Positions 34,855 through 43,555 of a stretch of DNA of 46,585 bases are shown piece after piece (the stretch's first letter is position 1; every line of letters starts with the position of its first letter). Where the stretch lies: NCBI GenBank assembly GCA_938038205.1, contig CALHSA010000031.1, forward strand, positions 1 through 46,585, written 5' to 3'. The DNA comes from an uncultured bacterium (lineage in GTDB: Bacteria; Bdellovibrionota_C; UBA2361; JANWWW01). The notes below the pieces were generated by a model. It made no database searches, had not been told where the DNA came from, and worked only from the letters and a program-made list of their open reading frames with translations. Both the position numbers and the translations under genes were made by a program.

Positions 34855-35805
34855 TCTTTGGTCATAGACATATATTTTGCCAGTAGCTAGATAATCAGCA
34901 CCTACCTTGATTTTGCAAGATGGCGTAACCGGTTCATTTGAGAAGAGTGGTTCTCCTTTCTCCAGACTTTTTTGAAGATCTGGAACTCTCACTTTAAACA
35001 GTTCAATTTGAAGTAAAGCTTTTCCTTGAGTGTTAGAGATCCTAAATACCTCTTTACTCGTTGGTTTGAAAACCCATTTTCCCTCTGCAATTCCTAAAAC
35101 ACCTGTAATCGCGCTATCCTTCTCCAATTTCAGGTAAGCACGTGACGTAATCGGTACTTCTAAGTCTATTACTGATTCCGAATTTAAATACTCTTCTATC
35201 TCATTCACTGGGACCATGAGAAAACACAAATTAACACTTAATTCGTCCCCAGTTGGATCTGTAGCTGTTTTTAAATATGATGCTCCAAAGCTCGAGTTTA
35301 ATAAAAGGTATACTTCAACTAAATTGTAATTAAGTAGGAATTCAATTTTGAGAGTAAAAGGAAAACTTGTTTTTGTATTTGAATGTGAAGTAAATCGAGC
35401 ATCTTTAAAAATTTTTGAACGGGATAGTAAAAAAATGAATTTTCTTGCAAGATACTCGAGCAGCTCCGATGAGTATGAAACTTCTTCCTCAAAAAAAATT
35501 TTTTCTAAAGTTTTTGTTGTTTTTAGCGGAATCACAAGGCAATTAATACCATTCTTCTCGAAATAAAATGTGAGATTGGATGCTTTTGGAATACTTTGAG
35601 CTGGATTTACTACAAGGCTTGAAATCTCGATTCCGAAAAGTTTGAAAAAATAATCGAATTCAGTTTTAAGAATAATAAAATCTTCTTCAGAGTAGTTATT
35701 AAGTATTATTTTTTCGGTTAAATTAAGACTAAGATCTATCTGTTCAACATAAGCTTCTGGCTTCCAAATTGTCAAAGATATTTCATCACTGTCGTTCTGG
35801 CTCAT
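34834..35805 (-). CDS. SpoA-domain protein (FliM/FliN/SctQ-like)
   Basis: This 323-residue protein has a diverged N-terminal two-thirds without clear motifs. The C-terminus reads FSNEPVTPSCKIKVGADYLATGKIYVYDQRLALVV, which fits the SpoA fold of FliN and SctQ (L-x-V-G-x-x-x-A-x-G-x-x-x-V-x-x-R-x-x-x-x-V). A possible first SpoA unit lies around 215-275. SctQ/FliM-N proteins build the cytoplasmic C-ring or sorting platform of type III secretion systems and flagella. It is the last gene of the FHA operon and overlaps the 76-residue gene by 20 bases. The similarity is by pattern only. Confidence 0.5.
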   Translation of the reverse strand: MSQNDSDEISLTIWKPEAYVEQIDLSLNLTEKIILNNYSEEDFIILKTEFDYFFKLFGIEISSLVVNPAQSIPKASNLTFYFEKNGINCLVIPLKTTKTLEKIFFEEEVSYSSELLEYLARKFIFLLSRSKIFKDARFTSHSNTKTSFPFTLKIEFLLNYNLVEVYLLLNSSFGASYLKTATDPTGDELSVNLCFLMVPVNEIEEYLNSESVIDLEVPITSRAYLKLEKDSAITGVLGIAEGKWVFKPTSKEVFRISNTQGKALLQIELFKVRVPDLQKSLEKGEPLFSNEPVTPSCKIKVGADYLATGKIYVYDQRLALVVD

Positions 35806-36016
35806 TATAACGTCGCAGGTAAGTAAGCAATATGCATACTCTCACTTGAAATGGGATTTTGGTTAAATAATCAAGAACAACATGTTCACGGTTCATGGAT
35901 TGGTCGTTTAAAAAAACTGATTTTGCTTCTAATCCATCTAAGAAAGCTCCCAAAAAAACTAAAAGTCTACGTTTACGATCTAATGAGCTTAGGGCATCAT
36001 ACAAAGTTAGGGACAT
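35786..36016 (-). CDS. Small helical protein in the FHA-SpoA operon
   Basis: This 76-residue protein is predicted all-helical (MSLTLYDALSSLDRKRRLLVFL...), with no membrane segment of clear length and no known motif. Its ATG overlaps the stop of the zinc-ribbon/FHA gene (TAATG), and its end overlaps the SpoA gene by 20 bases. This tight coupling on both sides is the main evidence that it is real. It could be a partner or chaperone of the SpoA protein. Confidence 0.6.
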   Translation of the reverse strand: MSLTLYDALSSLDRKRRLLVFLGAFLDGLEAKSVFLNDQSMNREHVVLDYLTKIPFQVRVCILLTYLRRYNEPERQ

Positions 36017-36855
36017 TACCTAAAGAGGACACAAAGCAATTTAACTTTCCCAACTACTAACTCATCTCTGTCATGCAGTTCCCCAAAAGTATCCACTCGA
36101 GTTTTTGCATTTTTTCTCTGAATATATGTTCCGAAATCACTCATTAAATCCATAACTTTAATTGGACCATTCTCTGGGATTTGGATAATGGCATGTGGAA
36201 CACTTACCGATGAGTCAGGAATGAGAATCTCCCTATTACTTCCTCGTAACTGCTGAGATGTGATTAGGAACTTCCCGCTTCTTAATTCCACACTTTGACC
36301 CAGGCCGTCAGTTATTACTAACCATCCTCTTAGTACACCGTCTTGTATTGGTGCTTCTGATTGATTGATTTCATTGGGACTTTTCTCCTCCATTTCTACA
36401 ACATTCAATTGCTCTTGATCAGCCTCAGTTATTCTTGAACTTGTTTTTGACATCCCAGTATCTACTTCATCCTCAGGCTCTTCTTCAAAAAGAAAATCAT
36501 CAAAATCCTCCCCGAAATCTTCATCATCTGAGTCTTCATCGTCTTCGAAATCTAGATTAATATCTTCCTCATCCGTTTGATTCTTTTCTTCGTATTTCGT
36601 ATCTAAATCATCCTCAGCTTCTTCAAGACCAATATCAGATTCTTCTTCAGTGAAGCTAGTATCTGTCTTTTTAGAAACCGACTCTCTTACTTTTTTTACC
36701 AGCTCGGAAAACTTCTGATCACCATCACCTGAAGTAGCAACCCTTTGTCTAGGGGCTGGTTCTTCAGCTAATGGGGCACCACACATTCTGCATGTTTTAG
36801 CAGACGATGGTACTAAACTCCTGCAACTCGGACATCTTATGAATGAAAGTTCCAT
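36016..36855 (-). CDS. Zinc-ribbon and FHA-domain protein with an acidic linker
   Basis: This 279-residue protein has an N-terminal zinc ribbon (CPSC...CRMC, residues about 8-25), a long highly acidic and probably disordered middle (about 60-165), and a C-terminal FHA domain (about 180-279). The FHA domain has SVPHAIIQI and DFGTYIQRKN in place of the canonical SxxH and NG positions. The phosphothreonine-binding Arg position is not well kept (ITSQQLRGSNREI). There is no membrane helix. It overlaps the upstream multi-FHA gene by 19 bases, so the two products probably act together. Confidence 0.75.
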   Translation of the reverse strand: MELSFIRCPSCRSLVPSSAKTCRMCGAPLAEEPAPRQRVATSGDGDQKFSELVKKVRESVSKKTDTSFTEEESDIGLEEAEDDLDTKYEEKNQTDEEDINLDFEDDEDSDDEDFGEDFDDFLFEEEPEDEVDTGMSKTSSRITEADQEQLNVVEMEEKSPNEINQSEAPIQDGVLRGWLVITDGLGQSVELRSGKFLITSQQLRGSNREILIPDSSVSVPHAIIQIPENGPIKVMDLMSDFGTYIQRKNAKTRVDTFGELHDRDELVVGKVKLLCVLFR

Positions 36856-37979
36856 ATCAATAAACCAATTAAAACCATTATTAAAATTATAACACAGATC
36901 CGAAAAATAATTTTTTTCAGATCCTTCCGTTTAGATGCATTGAGATCAATTTTTTCTTCACTTATTTCGTTAACGGAATCAAGTTCATCTCTTGTTTTTT
37001 GAAGACTTAAAAATTTTTCCTCATCATTTTCGTTAAAACATAACCCTAATTTCAAATCTTTTCCCAAATTAATAACAGTGAAAGTATTTGATATAAGAAT
37101 TTTATCGCCATTTTTTAGAAGTGTTTGATTTACAAGAGTCCCGTTAGTGCTACAGTCCTCAATTTGAATATCTTCGAAATTTTCTCCTACTTTAATTCGT
37201 AAATGCACTCTGCTTACATGTGGTGCTGGCACCCAAATATCATTACTTGGTTCTCTACCGATTGTTATTGTTGAGTTTGTTGATATTGGAAGTTTCAGTG
37301 GCCTAATAAGGGGGCTTCTGGCAATTAAACAGGGATAAGATTCAACAGAAAACGTGAATTTAGATGGTAAGGCATGTGTTTCCAGGTTTAGAACTTCGTT
37401 TAACATGTTTTCTGAGTTAACAACAACTACCCTATACTTATCATTAAGCGTTATCACTGAACCAAAATCAACTTCAACTAATCCGGTTATTGGACTTGAA
37501 TCTACGTATAGTATTCCGTTGCCTTCATTAGATACATTTACTGAATTATTCTTAATATATATTGAACAATGAGTATCAAACAGTCCTTCAAGAACTATGG
37601 TGTTATGTTGACCCGATCCTAGTGTTATTTTCTTTTGCGAAAAACAGGAACTGACTGCAACTTCAAGGTCTTTAAAAAAAACTAAACAAGGGAATGGAGA
37701 ATTAAATTTGACAGCTTTAACAAGCAATTCACGCGGATTAAATTCTTCAGCTGGGAAAAGGTCTAAATCCAAGCTTTGTATTGCTACTGTGCAACCTGAA
37801 ATTTCAAGCTTGGCAAAAGAATTAAAAATTTTTTTTTCATCATTAATTTTCACAGAGAAAAAACTAGATTGAAGCTTATTTACTTTGAGCATCTGATCTC
37901 CAAGTTTTAACTCAATAAAAGGACTTTTTATTAATTCCTCTGAGAGATTTCCTCCATCTTGTAAAGTTATGTAAAACAT
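36837..37979 (-). CDS. Tail-anchored multi-FHA-domain protein
   Basis: This 380-residue protein has a possible N-terminal beta domain (1-85), a degenerate FHA domain (about 118-190, GS instead of GR and THCSI), and a canonical FHA domain (about 238-310) with GR (241-242), SRVH (256-259) and STNGT (277-281). A polar linker and one C-terminal membrane helix (about 357-377) leave only a few residues outside. SctD-type secretion proteins also have cytoplasmic FHA folds, but they continue into a large periplasmic part that is missing here. First gene of the operon; GAAAGG touches its ATG. Confidence 0.78.
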   Translation of the reverse strand: MFYITLQDGGNLSEELIKSPFIELKLGDQMLKVNKLQSSFFSVKINDEKKIFNSFAKLEISGCTVAIQSLDLDLFPAEEFNPRELLVKAVKFNSPFPCLVFFKDLEVAVSSCFSQKKITLGSGQHNTIVLEGLFDTHCSIYIKNNSVNVSNEGNGILYVDSSPITGLVEVDFGSVITLNDKYRVVVVNSENMLNEVLNLETHALPSKFTFSVESYPCLIARSPLIRPLKLPISTNSTITIGREPSNDIWVPAPHVSRVHLRIKVGENFEDIQIEDCSTNGTLVNQTLLKNGDKILISNTFTVINLGKDLKLGLCFNENDEEKFLSLQKTRDELDSVNEISEEKIDLNASKRKDLKKIIFRICVIILIMVLIGLLIWNFHS

Positions 37980-38048
37980 CCTTTCAACCTTAGATTAATG
38001 TTTTTTAATCATAGTTACCAACTCCAATTTTTCGCATCTAATATCATA

Positions 38049-38411
38049 ATGAAAAATATTTTATTTGTGGATGATGATCTTAACTCCTTAGAGGTTACAA
38101 AATTTTTATTCGAGCAGGCTGGTTACAGATGTTTAGCGGCTCTTAATTATGATCAGGCTCTTGAGATTTTAAAAAAAGAAAAGGTTGACGCTGCAGTTAT
38201 AGATTTAAGAATGCCTGGGGTTGACGGAAATCAGCTTATTAAGGATATAAGGGCTAGTTTGTCATTCCCAATTGTTGCTTTTACAGCGTTAGATAGTTTT
38301 GAGGTGCATGAACAAGCTATTTCGAATGGTGCAAACTGCGTGATTACGAAGCCTTGTGCTCCTCAACTTTTACTGAACACTGTTAAAGAGTTGATAGAGT
38401 CGTGCCACTAA
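38049..38411 (+). CDS. Stand-alone receiver-domain protein (CheY-like)
   Basis: The frame opens at 37998, but the ATG at 38049 gives the canonical receiver start MKNILFVDDD and a 120-residue protein. The phosphoacceptor is Asp 52 (AVIDLRMPGVDG), with a conserved Thr near 79 (VAFTA) and Lys 101 (ITKPC). There is no output domain. It lies divergent from the multi-FHA gene, 69 bases apart, so it may share control with that operon. Its kinase and target are unknown. Confidence 0.88.
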   Translation: MKNILFVDDDLNSLEVTKFLFEQAGYRCLAALNYDQALEILKKEKVDAAVIDLRMPGVDGNQLIKDIRASLSFPIVAFTALDSFEVHEQAISNGANCVITKPCAPQLLLNTVKELIESCH

Positions 38412-38428
38412 ATTAGAATCCATCTGTA

Positions 38429-39853
38429 TTGGCATTAATCTTTTTTTTCACAATTAGTTTTCTATATTTGGTTAAGATCGCTCCTTTAGCCTCTTCAAGT
38501 GAGGCGAGGGAGTTGTTGGTAGCTTATTTTATCTGTACTAATCAGACTGATCCTCTAAACCCTACTCGATTTGACTCATATGCAAGTAAGCCTCCTTTGT
38601 TTCATATAGTTTTATGTCTACTTTCTGGGGTATTAATGCATGATATAACGCCTGCCTTTGGTAGAACACTTTCAATGATTAGTGTTTTTGTTGGCTCAGT
38701 ACTAGCTGCAGATGTTTTGAAGATCGAGCGTAAATTGGCATTAATTATTGCTAGTATTTCCTATCCGATATTAGATGAAGGATTCTCTGCGAAGGTTGAT
38801 GCTTTTAATTTTCTTATTATTTGGTTTGCTCTATGGCTTGTTAGGTTTAATGTTTTTTTCACTCCGTTCATTGGTTTTTTTCTTTTTTTGGGTAAAGGAT
38901 TTTATTCTATAGCCGTTTTTTTATTTCTCTACTTTTTTTTAGTAAATAAAACTAGACTTAATTTAATTTTTGTACTTTTTAGTTCAATCCTTCCTGGAGT
39001 AATTTACTCTTTTTTAGATTCAGGAATATCTATCTCAAAATGGTTTATTGAAGAGAGTTTTAAAAGGTTCGTTGGATCTGAGGATATAAATTTCTCACCT
39101 TGGTATTACTATGTGCTTAAAATCATGAATTATTTCCCGGTTAACCTAGGTATTTTGGGCGGTATCTTGTATTACTCAAAACTTAAAAATGAAGGAAGAC
39201 GAGCAGTGAATATCTTTATCGCATCTCTATTACTACTCTCAATTTCATACGGCAAGCGAGCGAATTATCTTTTACCTTTCTGGCCTCTGGTGTTTGTAAT
39301 AGTTAAACATTTTTGGGAAATTATTTGGGGAAAAAAGGACCTAATTAAATTAATCACATTAATTTCAACCTACATTTCGTTTTTTATCATTGCTATTTTT
39401 GGGATTCTTTTGGTTTTATGCAAAGGATATATAAGTTTTGGGCTGCATAAGCTTGATGTTCTTATCACTGTTTTTAATAAAAACGATAATATTCTATGGT
39501 TATTTATTTCATGGTTTATTTTAACGTTTTACATTTATAAAAATTCAGTTAGTAGATTAATTGCTAAAGTACCATTTATTTTGCTTTTTGTAACAGTTTC
39601 ACAGACTATTCTAGCTTATAATACTAGATTTGAGCTTTTTCAGACGGAATTTCCAATAGAGTGTAACAAGGTTGCGTGTTTAAAACATCCAAGAAACGAG
39701 TCTTTAGATGTTTTACTTTACAATAATAGGCATAAACTTGTTAACTCAATAAAATATGATCACGATTGTATCTTATATGATCACAATCAAATAGAATTTA
39801 ATAGAGAGGGAGCTCTTTTAAAAAACTCATTATTTGCGATATTTAAGAAATAG
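38429..39853 (+). CDS. PMT/ArnT-like membrane glycosyltransferase
   Basis: This 474-residue polytopic membrane protein starts at a TTG, with about ten hydrophobic segments. SSSEAREL near residue 22 corresponds to the first-loop DEAR/EAR catalytic motif. SYASKPPLFHIVLCLLS matches the EKPPL motif, and a YLLPFWPLVFVIVKHFW segment is as in ArnT/GT39/GT83 proteins. Such enzymes transfer a sugar from a polyprenyl phosphate carrier on the outer side of the inner membrane. The DprE1/E2-like pair elsewhere in the window could make such a pentose donor, but that link is speculative. Confidence 0.72.
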   Translation: MALIFFFTISFLYLVKIAPLASSSEARELLVAYFICTNQTDPLNPTRFDSYASKPPLFHIVLCLLSGVLMHDITPAFGRTLSMISVFVGSVLAADVLKIERKLALIIASISYPILDEGFSAKVDAFNFLIIWFALWLVRFNVFFTPFIGFFLFLGKGFYSIAVFLFLYFFLVNKTRLNLIFVLFSSILPGVIYSFLDSGISISKWFIEESFKRFVGSEDINFSPWYYYVLKIMNYFPVNLGILGGILYYSKLKNEGRRAVNIFIASLLLLSISYGKRANYLLPFWPLVFVIVKHFWEIIWGKKDLIKLITLISTYISFFIIAIFGILLVLCKGYISFGLHKLDVLITVFNKNDNILWLFISWFILTFYIYKNSVSRLIAKVPFILLFVTVSQTILAYNTRFELFQTEFPIECNKVACLKHPRNESLDVLLYNNRHKLVNSIKYDHDCILYDHNQIEFNREGALLKNSLFAIFKK

Positions 39854-39934
39854 AATTTTGAAACAAACTTTAAGAATTAAGATTATAAAAAAAACCGGGT
39901 GCAATGATGGGCTATTCTAGAACTTTGGGCCTTT

Positions 39935-40648
39935 TTATACAGAAAAATAGTAACTAACATTGACTCTTTTTAGCAAATTAGCCAATGTTTGTTTTGAGAT
40001 ATCAGTTAACTTGGGAACTTTAACATTAAACTGTTGCTCTACATTAAAAACGGGATAAAATCCAGCATGCAGAAATCTTAAGTCTCTAACTATTGTGCTT
40101 ATTTTTTCTTTGAACTTTTTGTCTACCTTGATTAGACCGCTAACATATGCTTCAAAAAAAAGCTCATCTTCAGGTGATATAAATGGCGATATTTTGGGTA
40201 ATAAAATTGAGATATCATCTAGGGCGCTTGAAAGTGCTTCAAGGTTCCAACTATAGGGAGAATAATACAGATTTCGAAGTATCCTGAATACAAGATCTTG
40301 GTAATTTAGCTGAAAATCCCTCTCAAGACCAGAGAAAAGTACCTCAGTTAAATCCCTGGCATCTAGTAAGTTTAAGATTGGAGGTAGATGAAATTCTTCT
40401 ACCATCACCTGATCATCTTCAACAAACGATAAGTAGAACTGCTGAGGGGCCTCATGATTCACCTTAGCTCTTTGAAAAGTCAAATGTAGATAAAATAGAG
40501 CACTTGGAAGTAGTAACAGATATAAACTTGGAGTGTTTGTGATGTTTAGGATAGCGACAATTATAACTAAAAAAAGCAAAAAGCTTTTGGAAAGAATCGA
40601 ATTGTTTATAAATCTAAAGACTCTGTCCAAAGTTAACGGAGTACCCAT
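39935..40648 (-). CDS. Membrane protein of unknown function (second of a pair)
   Basis: This 237-residue protein has two membrane helices near the N-terminus (about 20-58) separated by a short loop, then a soluble domain of about 170 residues rich in helices and acidic residues. I recognise no family. It overlaps the upstream membrane-protein gene by 35 bases. That long overlap implies coupled expression and probably a joint product complex. Confidence 0.6.
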   Translation of the reverse strand: MGTPLTLDRVFRFINNSILSKSFLLFLVIIVAILNITNTPSLYLLLLPSALFYLHLTFQRAKVNHEAPQQFYLSFVEDDQVMVEEFHLPPILNLLDARDLTEVLFSGLERDFQLNYQDLVFRILRNLYYSPYSWNLEALSSALDDISILLPKISPFISPEDELFFEAYVSGLIKVDKKFKEKISTIVRDLRFLHAGFYPVFNVEQQFNVKVPKLTDISKQTLANLLKRVNVSYYFSV

Positions 40649-41222
40649 TGTTGCTTACTATCACTCGTCTTTCAAATTCTTCATCATTAAGTTTCGCTAA
40701 AATCAGTAGCGCCAATTTTTCGCAAATCTCATCGGTAACACCAATCTTTTTTAGGACAAGTAAAATGCGATCAAAGGTTTTCTGGGTTATTTTTGAGGCT
40801 TTAATTTCTGAAAATGCTAGTTGGGTTATTTTTTCACTTAGTTTTGGTAAGTTTTTAGCATCGAAATGATCCATAAGATATCGTTTCACCTTTTTCTTCC
40901 ATGATGGTCTAGATCTATTAAGACTAATGAACCTGTTTTTAATCTCTCGAGTAAAAACCCCAAGAGGCCAAACTATAAGCATACCAATGAGAGAAATACT
41001 AATGTTGCGAAGAAAAACATCTAAAGTGTAATCACCAGTTTGAATGAAAGATAAAAACTTCTCAACTTTATCAGCCTCTAACGGACAAAACCATAGCTCC
41101 TCACAAAGAATCGAAATTTCAGTTATATGTTCAAAATATGTTTGCTCATCTATTTCATAAACCAAAATAAATCCAGTTACAAAAAATAATAGGACAAACC
41201 TAGCTAAAATTCTGTTTGACAC
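40614..41222 (-). CDS. Membrane protein of unknown function (first of a pair)
   Basis: This 202-residue protein starts at a GTG. It has one helix at the N-terminus (about 5-22) and a second at about 72-90 (SISLIGMLIVWPLGVF), with an intervening domain carrying two cysteines (CEELWFC) that would be periplasmic. The basic, helical C-terminal half should be cytoplasmic. No family recognised. It is divergent from the di-heme oxidoreductase gene with only 29 bases between starts. Confidence 0.6.
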   Translation of the reverse strand: MSNRILARFVLLFFVTGFILVYEIDEQTYFEHITEISILCEELWFCPLEADKVEKFLSFIQTGDYTLDVFLRNISISLIGMLIVWPLGVFTREIKNRFISLNRSRPSWKKKVKRYLMDHFDAKNLPKLSEKITQLAFSEIKASKITQKTFDRILLVLKKIGVTDEICEKLALLILAKLNDEEFERRVIVSNNGYSVNFGQSL

Positions 41223-41251
41223 GAATTTATGCTAAAATAGAATAACATATT

Positions 41252-42562
41252 TTGAAGGGATTGTATCACTTTTTTATTTTGATATTTTACCAGTTTTTGT
41301 TCGCACTTCCGGAGTTGCCGGGGGGTGGTTTTACAAGTGATTTTTCTGACCGGGATAGTGTTCAATTACCAGCACCTAAGATAACTAATCCGGCGAAGAG
41401 AGCTAGGCAGATCGCTGGATTCGTGCCGTTTCATACTTCATTTTCAAGGCGTGAGGGATTGGGTCCCTTGTTTTCAAACTCCTCTTGTGGGGGATGCCAC
41501 CTAAATAATTTTAAAGGGCCAGTTGACATTGAGGCAAAGGGGGAATTTGGTTCTTCTGCTGTTTTGAGAATTGGCTTTCTAGGGTCTGATGGTAAGGTCA
41601 GAAAATTTAGGGAATGGAATGGCCAAGTACCTTTAGGTGATAAAAGATTTGTTAGAGATTTAGGGATAAAAGTTTCACGAATTAGTGTGGGAAAAGTTAC
41701 ATTATCTGATGGTAAAGTTGTAAACCTAAGTAAGTATGAGGTAAGACTGAATCCAAGGAGAAACTCCCTAAAAAGAAAACTTACACCAAGAAGAGGTGAA
41801 AAACTATTGTTAAGTATTAGAGTTAGCCCACCAATGATAGGAATGGGCCTTATTGAGGCAATACCTGAAGATGTTATTCTTGCGTGGGCCGACCCGAATG
41901 ATGCTGATGGAGATGGAATCAGGGGTAGGGTTAATTACGTTAAAGATATAGATGGTGTTACAAAAGTTGGCAAATTTGGTTTAAAAGCTCAACATCCATC
42001 ATTAATGAGACAAATCGCTTTTGCTTTTTTTATGGAGATGGGTCTTGAAAACGAATATTTTAAAAGATCTAAAGTTGAAGTAAGTGAAACCACATTGAGA
42101 GAAGTTTTTGATTATTTAAAGTATGCAGGGGTCCCGAAACCCGTTTTTACATCAAGGGAAAGATACTCTGAGGGATATCAGGTGTTTAAAAGATTAGGAT
42201 GTGAGTCTTGTCATAAGGCTAATATTCAAATTTTTGGGAATGAGGAAGAGGAATTTAATAATGAGTTAATTAGTCCATTCTCTGACTTCCTACTGCATGA
42301 TTTGGGTTCTAAGATGTGTGATCCATTTAAAGATGGAAGAGCTCATGAATGCGAATGGAGAACAGCACCTTTGTGGGGCTTAAGCGCGAACGTGAGAGAG
42401 AATGGGAGAGTAAGTAGACATTATTTACATGATGGAAGGGCTCGATCCCTTGAGGAAGCAATCTTGTGGCATGAAGGGGAAGCTTCCTTGGCTAGGAGAA
42501 ATTTTATTGAATTATCCCGAGAAGAGAGACAGTTGTTATTGGATTTTCTGAACTCTTTATAA
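41252..42562 (+). CDS. Di-heme oxidoreductase (DHOR, formerly DUF1111) family
   Basis: This 436-residue exported protein starts at a TTG, with an N-terminal signal segment (KGLYHFFILIFYQFLFALP). Two c-type haem sites are visible: CGGCH (79-83) and CESCH (317-321). The phrases GPLFSNSSCGGCH, DPNDADGDGIRGRVNYV and the C-terminal HDGRARSLEEAILWHEGEA are typical of the DHOR family, which resembles di-haem peroxidases. It would act in the periplasm in electron transfer. Imelysin-type partners common in other DHOR loci are absent. A TAAAAT at 41233-41238 may be its -10 element. Confidence 0.88.
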   Translation: MKGLYHFFILIFYQFLFALPELPGGGFTSDFSDRDSVQLPAPKITNPAKRARQIAGFVPFHTSFSRREGLGPLFSNSSCGGCHLNNFKGPVDIEAKGEFGSSAVLRIGFLGSDGKVRKFREWNGQVPLGDKRFVRDLGIKVSRISVGKVTLSDGKVVNLSKYEVRLNPRRNSLKRKLTPRRGEKLLLSIRVSPPMIGMGLIEAIPEDVILAWADPNDADGDGIRGRVNYVKDIDGVTKVGKFGLKAQHPSLMRQIAFAFFMEMGLENEYFKRSKVEVSETTLREVFDYLKYAGVPKPVFTSRERYSEGYQVFKRLGCESCHKANIQIFGNEEEEFNNELISPFSDFLLHDLGSKMCDPFKDGRAHECEWRTAPLWGLSANVRENGRVSRHYLHDGRARSLEEAILWHEGEASLARRNFIELSREERQLLLDFLNSL

Positions 42563-42571
42563 TTAGCAACA

Positions 42572-43135
42572 ATGTTGAAGTATCTTGTAGAGGGTAGTGG
42601 AAAGGTTTCAATCTGTCTTTTTCATGGATATAAAGGTAACTCAGATTCTCTGAGAGTACTAGGAGCGGGTCTCAAAGAATTTCGAAGAATATACTTTGAA
42701 GCCCCGTACTTTGTTACCAACAACAGTTATGCATGGATACCGGAGTCACGAGAGGCGGATTTAAGTGAGGTCATTGACGATTTATGGCGAATTTTGAGAT
42801 TAGAACTGAGAGTTGATCTAGATCGAGATCTGTTCTTAGGTTTTTCTCAAGGAGCTCAATTTTTACATAGAGCACTCAATATAATCCCATTTAAAAATCT
42901 AATTTTTCTTTGCCCAAGATTTGATGTTTTTTCACCCCAGAACCAAATAAAAAGATTTTTTTGTTACTTAAGTAAAAATGATCCAAAAGTGAGTTTTTTT
43001 GAAGCGTTTAACGGTTTTCAGTTAATATCAAGTTTTTCAGAGACTTCAGTTTTAGTCATTGGAGTGAGCAAACATAAAGTTAGCGCATATGGTCTAAAAA
43101 CTTTGCATTACTGGTTAAAAGAATACACCCTTTGA
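42572..43135 (+). CDS. Carboxylesterase/phospholipase-type alpha/beta hydrolase
   Basis: This 187-residue small hydrolase has the nucleophile elbow GFSQG, the oxyanion-region sequence CLFHGYKGNSDSL near the N-terminus, and a late His (SKHKVSAYG) as likely catalytic base. It lacks a signal peptide, so it should be cytoplasmic. The layout fits the YpfH/acyl-protein thioesterase-like group. The substrate is unknown. It starts nine bases after the DHOR gene and may be cotranscribed with it. Confidence 0.78.
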   Translation: MLKYLVEGSGKVSICLFHGYKGNSDSLRVLGAGLKEFRRIYFEAPYFVTNNSYAWIPESREADLSEVIDDLWRILRLELRVDLDRDLFLGFSQGAQFLHRALNIIPFKNLIFLCPRFDVFSPQNQIKRFFCYLSKNDPKVSFFEAFNGFQLISSFSETSVLVIGVSKHKVSAYGLKTLHYWLKEYTL

Positions 43136-43168
43136 TTAAGGATAACCAAGTATATCATAATTCAAAAA

Positions 43169-43555
43169 ATGGGGATAAGAAGGATACATTCTATTGATGG
43201 TTGTATAAAACCAATTGGCCCGTACAGTTTAGCTGTGCAGGCCGGGAATTTATTTTTTTTGTCGGGGATCATACCTTTAAATGACTCCGGTGAGCCTCTT
43301 GTTTCAGACAGCTTCTCAGAACAGGTAGAAACTGTTTTTAATCATACTAGGAAAATTTTAAGTGGTTTAAATCTTTCCCTAAATTCAGTTATAAAGGTTA
43401 CAGCATATTTAACTGATTTGGATAATTTTGCAACTTTCAATGAAATTTACTCAAAACACTTTGGTGATGAATATCCAGCTAGGACAACTGTTCAGGTTGC
43501 TAGACTCCCCAAAAATGTAAAAATTGAGTTAGACTTAATTTGTTTCAAGGAGTGA
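43169..43555 (+). CDS. ridA: RidA-family 2-iminobutanoate/2-iminopropanoate deaminase
   Basis: This 128-residue protein of the YjgF/YER057c/UK114 family hydrolyses reactive imines released by PLP enzymes. The signature YPARTTVQVARLPKNVKIELDLICF contains the active-site Arg and the final Glu. The N-terminal IGPYSLAVQAGNLFFLSG is also canonical. It forms trimers. The two aminotransferases in the window are possible sources of its substrates. Its end overlaps the convergent Rrf2-type gene by 21 bases. Confidence 0.94.
   Translation: MGIRRIHSIDGCIKPIGPYSLAVQAGNLFFLSGIIPLNDSGEPLVSDSFSEQVETVFNHTRKILSGLNLSLNSVIKVTAYLTDLDNFATFNEIYSKHFGDEYPARTTVQVARLPKNVKIELDLICFKE

Noticed and set aside
35851-36060. 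Plus-strand ORF opposite the 76-residue gene
   Set aside because: It is antisense to a tightly coupled operon member and has no recognisable features; it is most likely a shadow frame.
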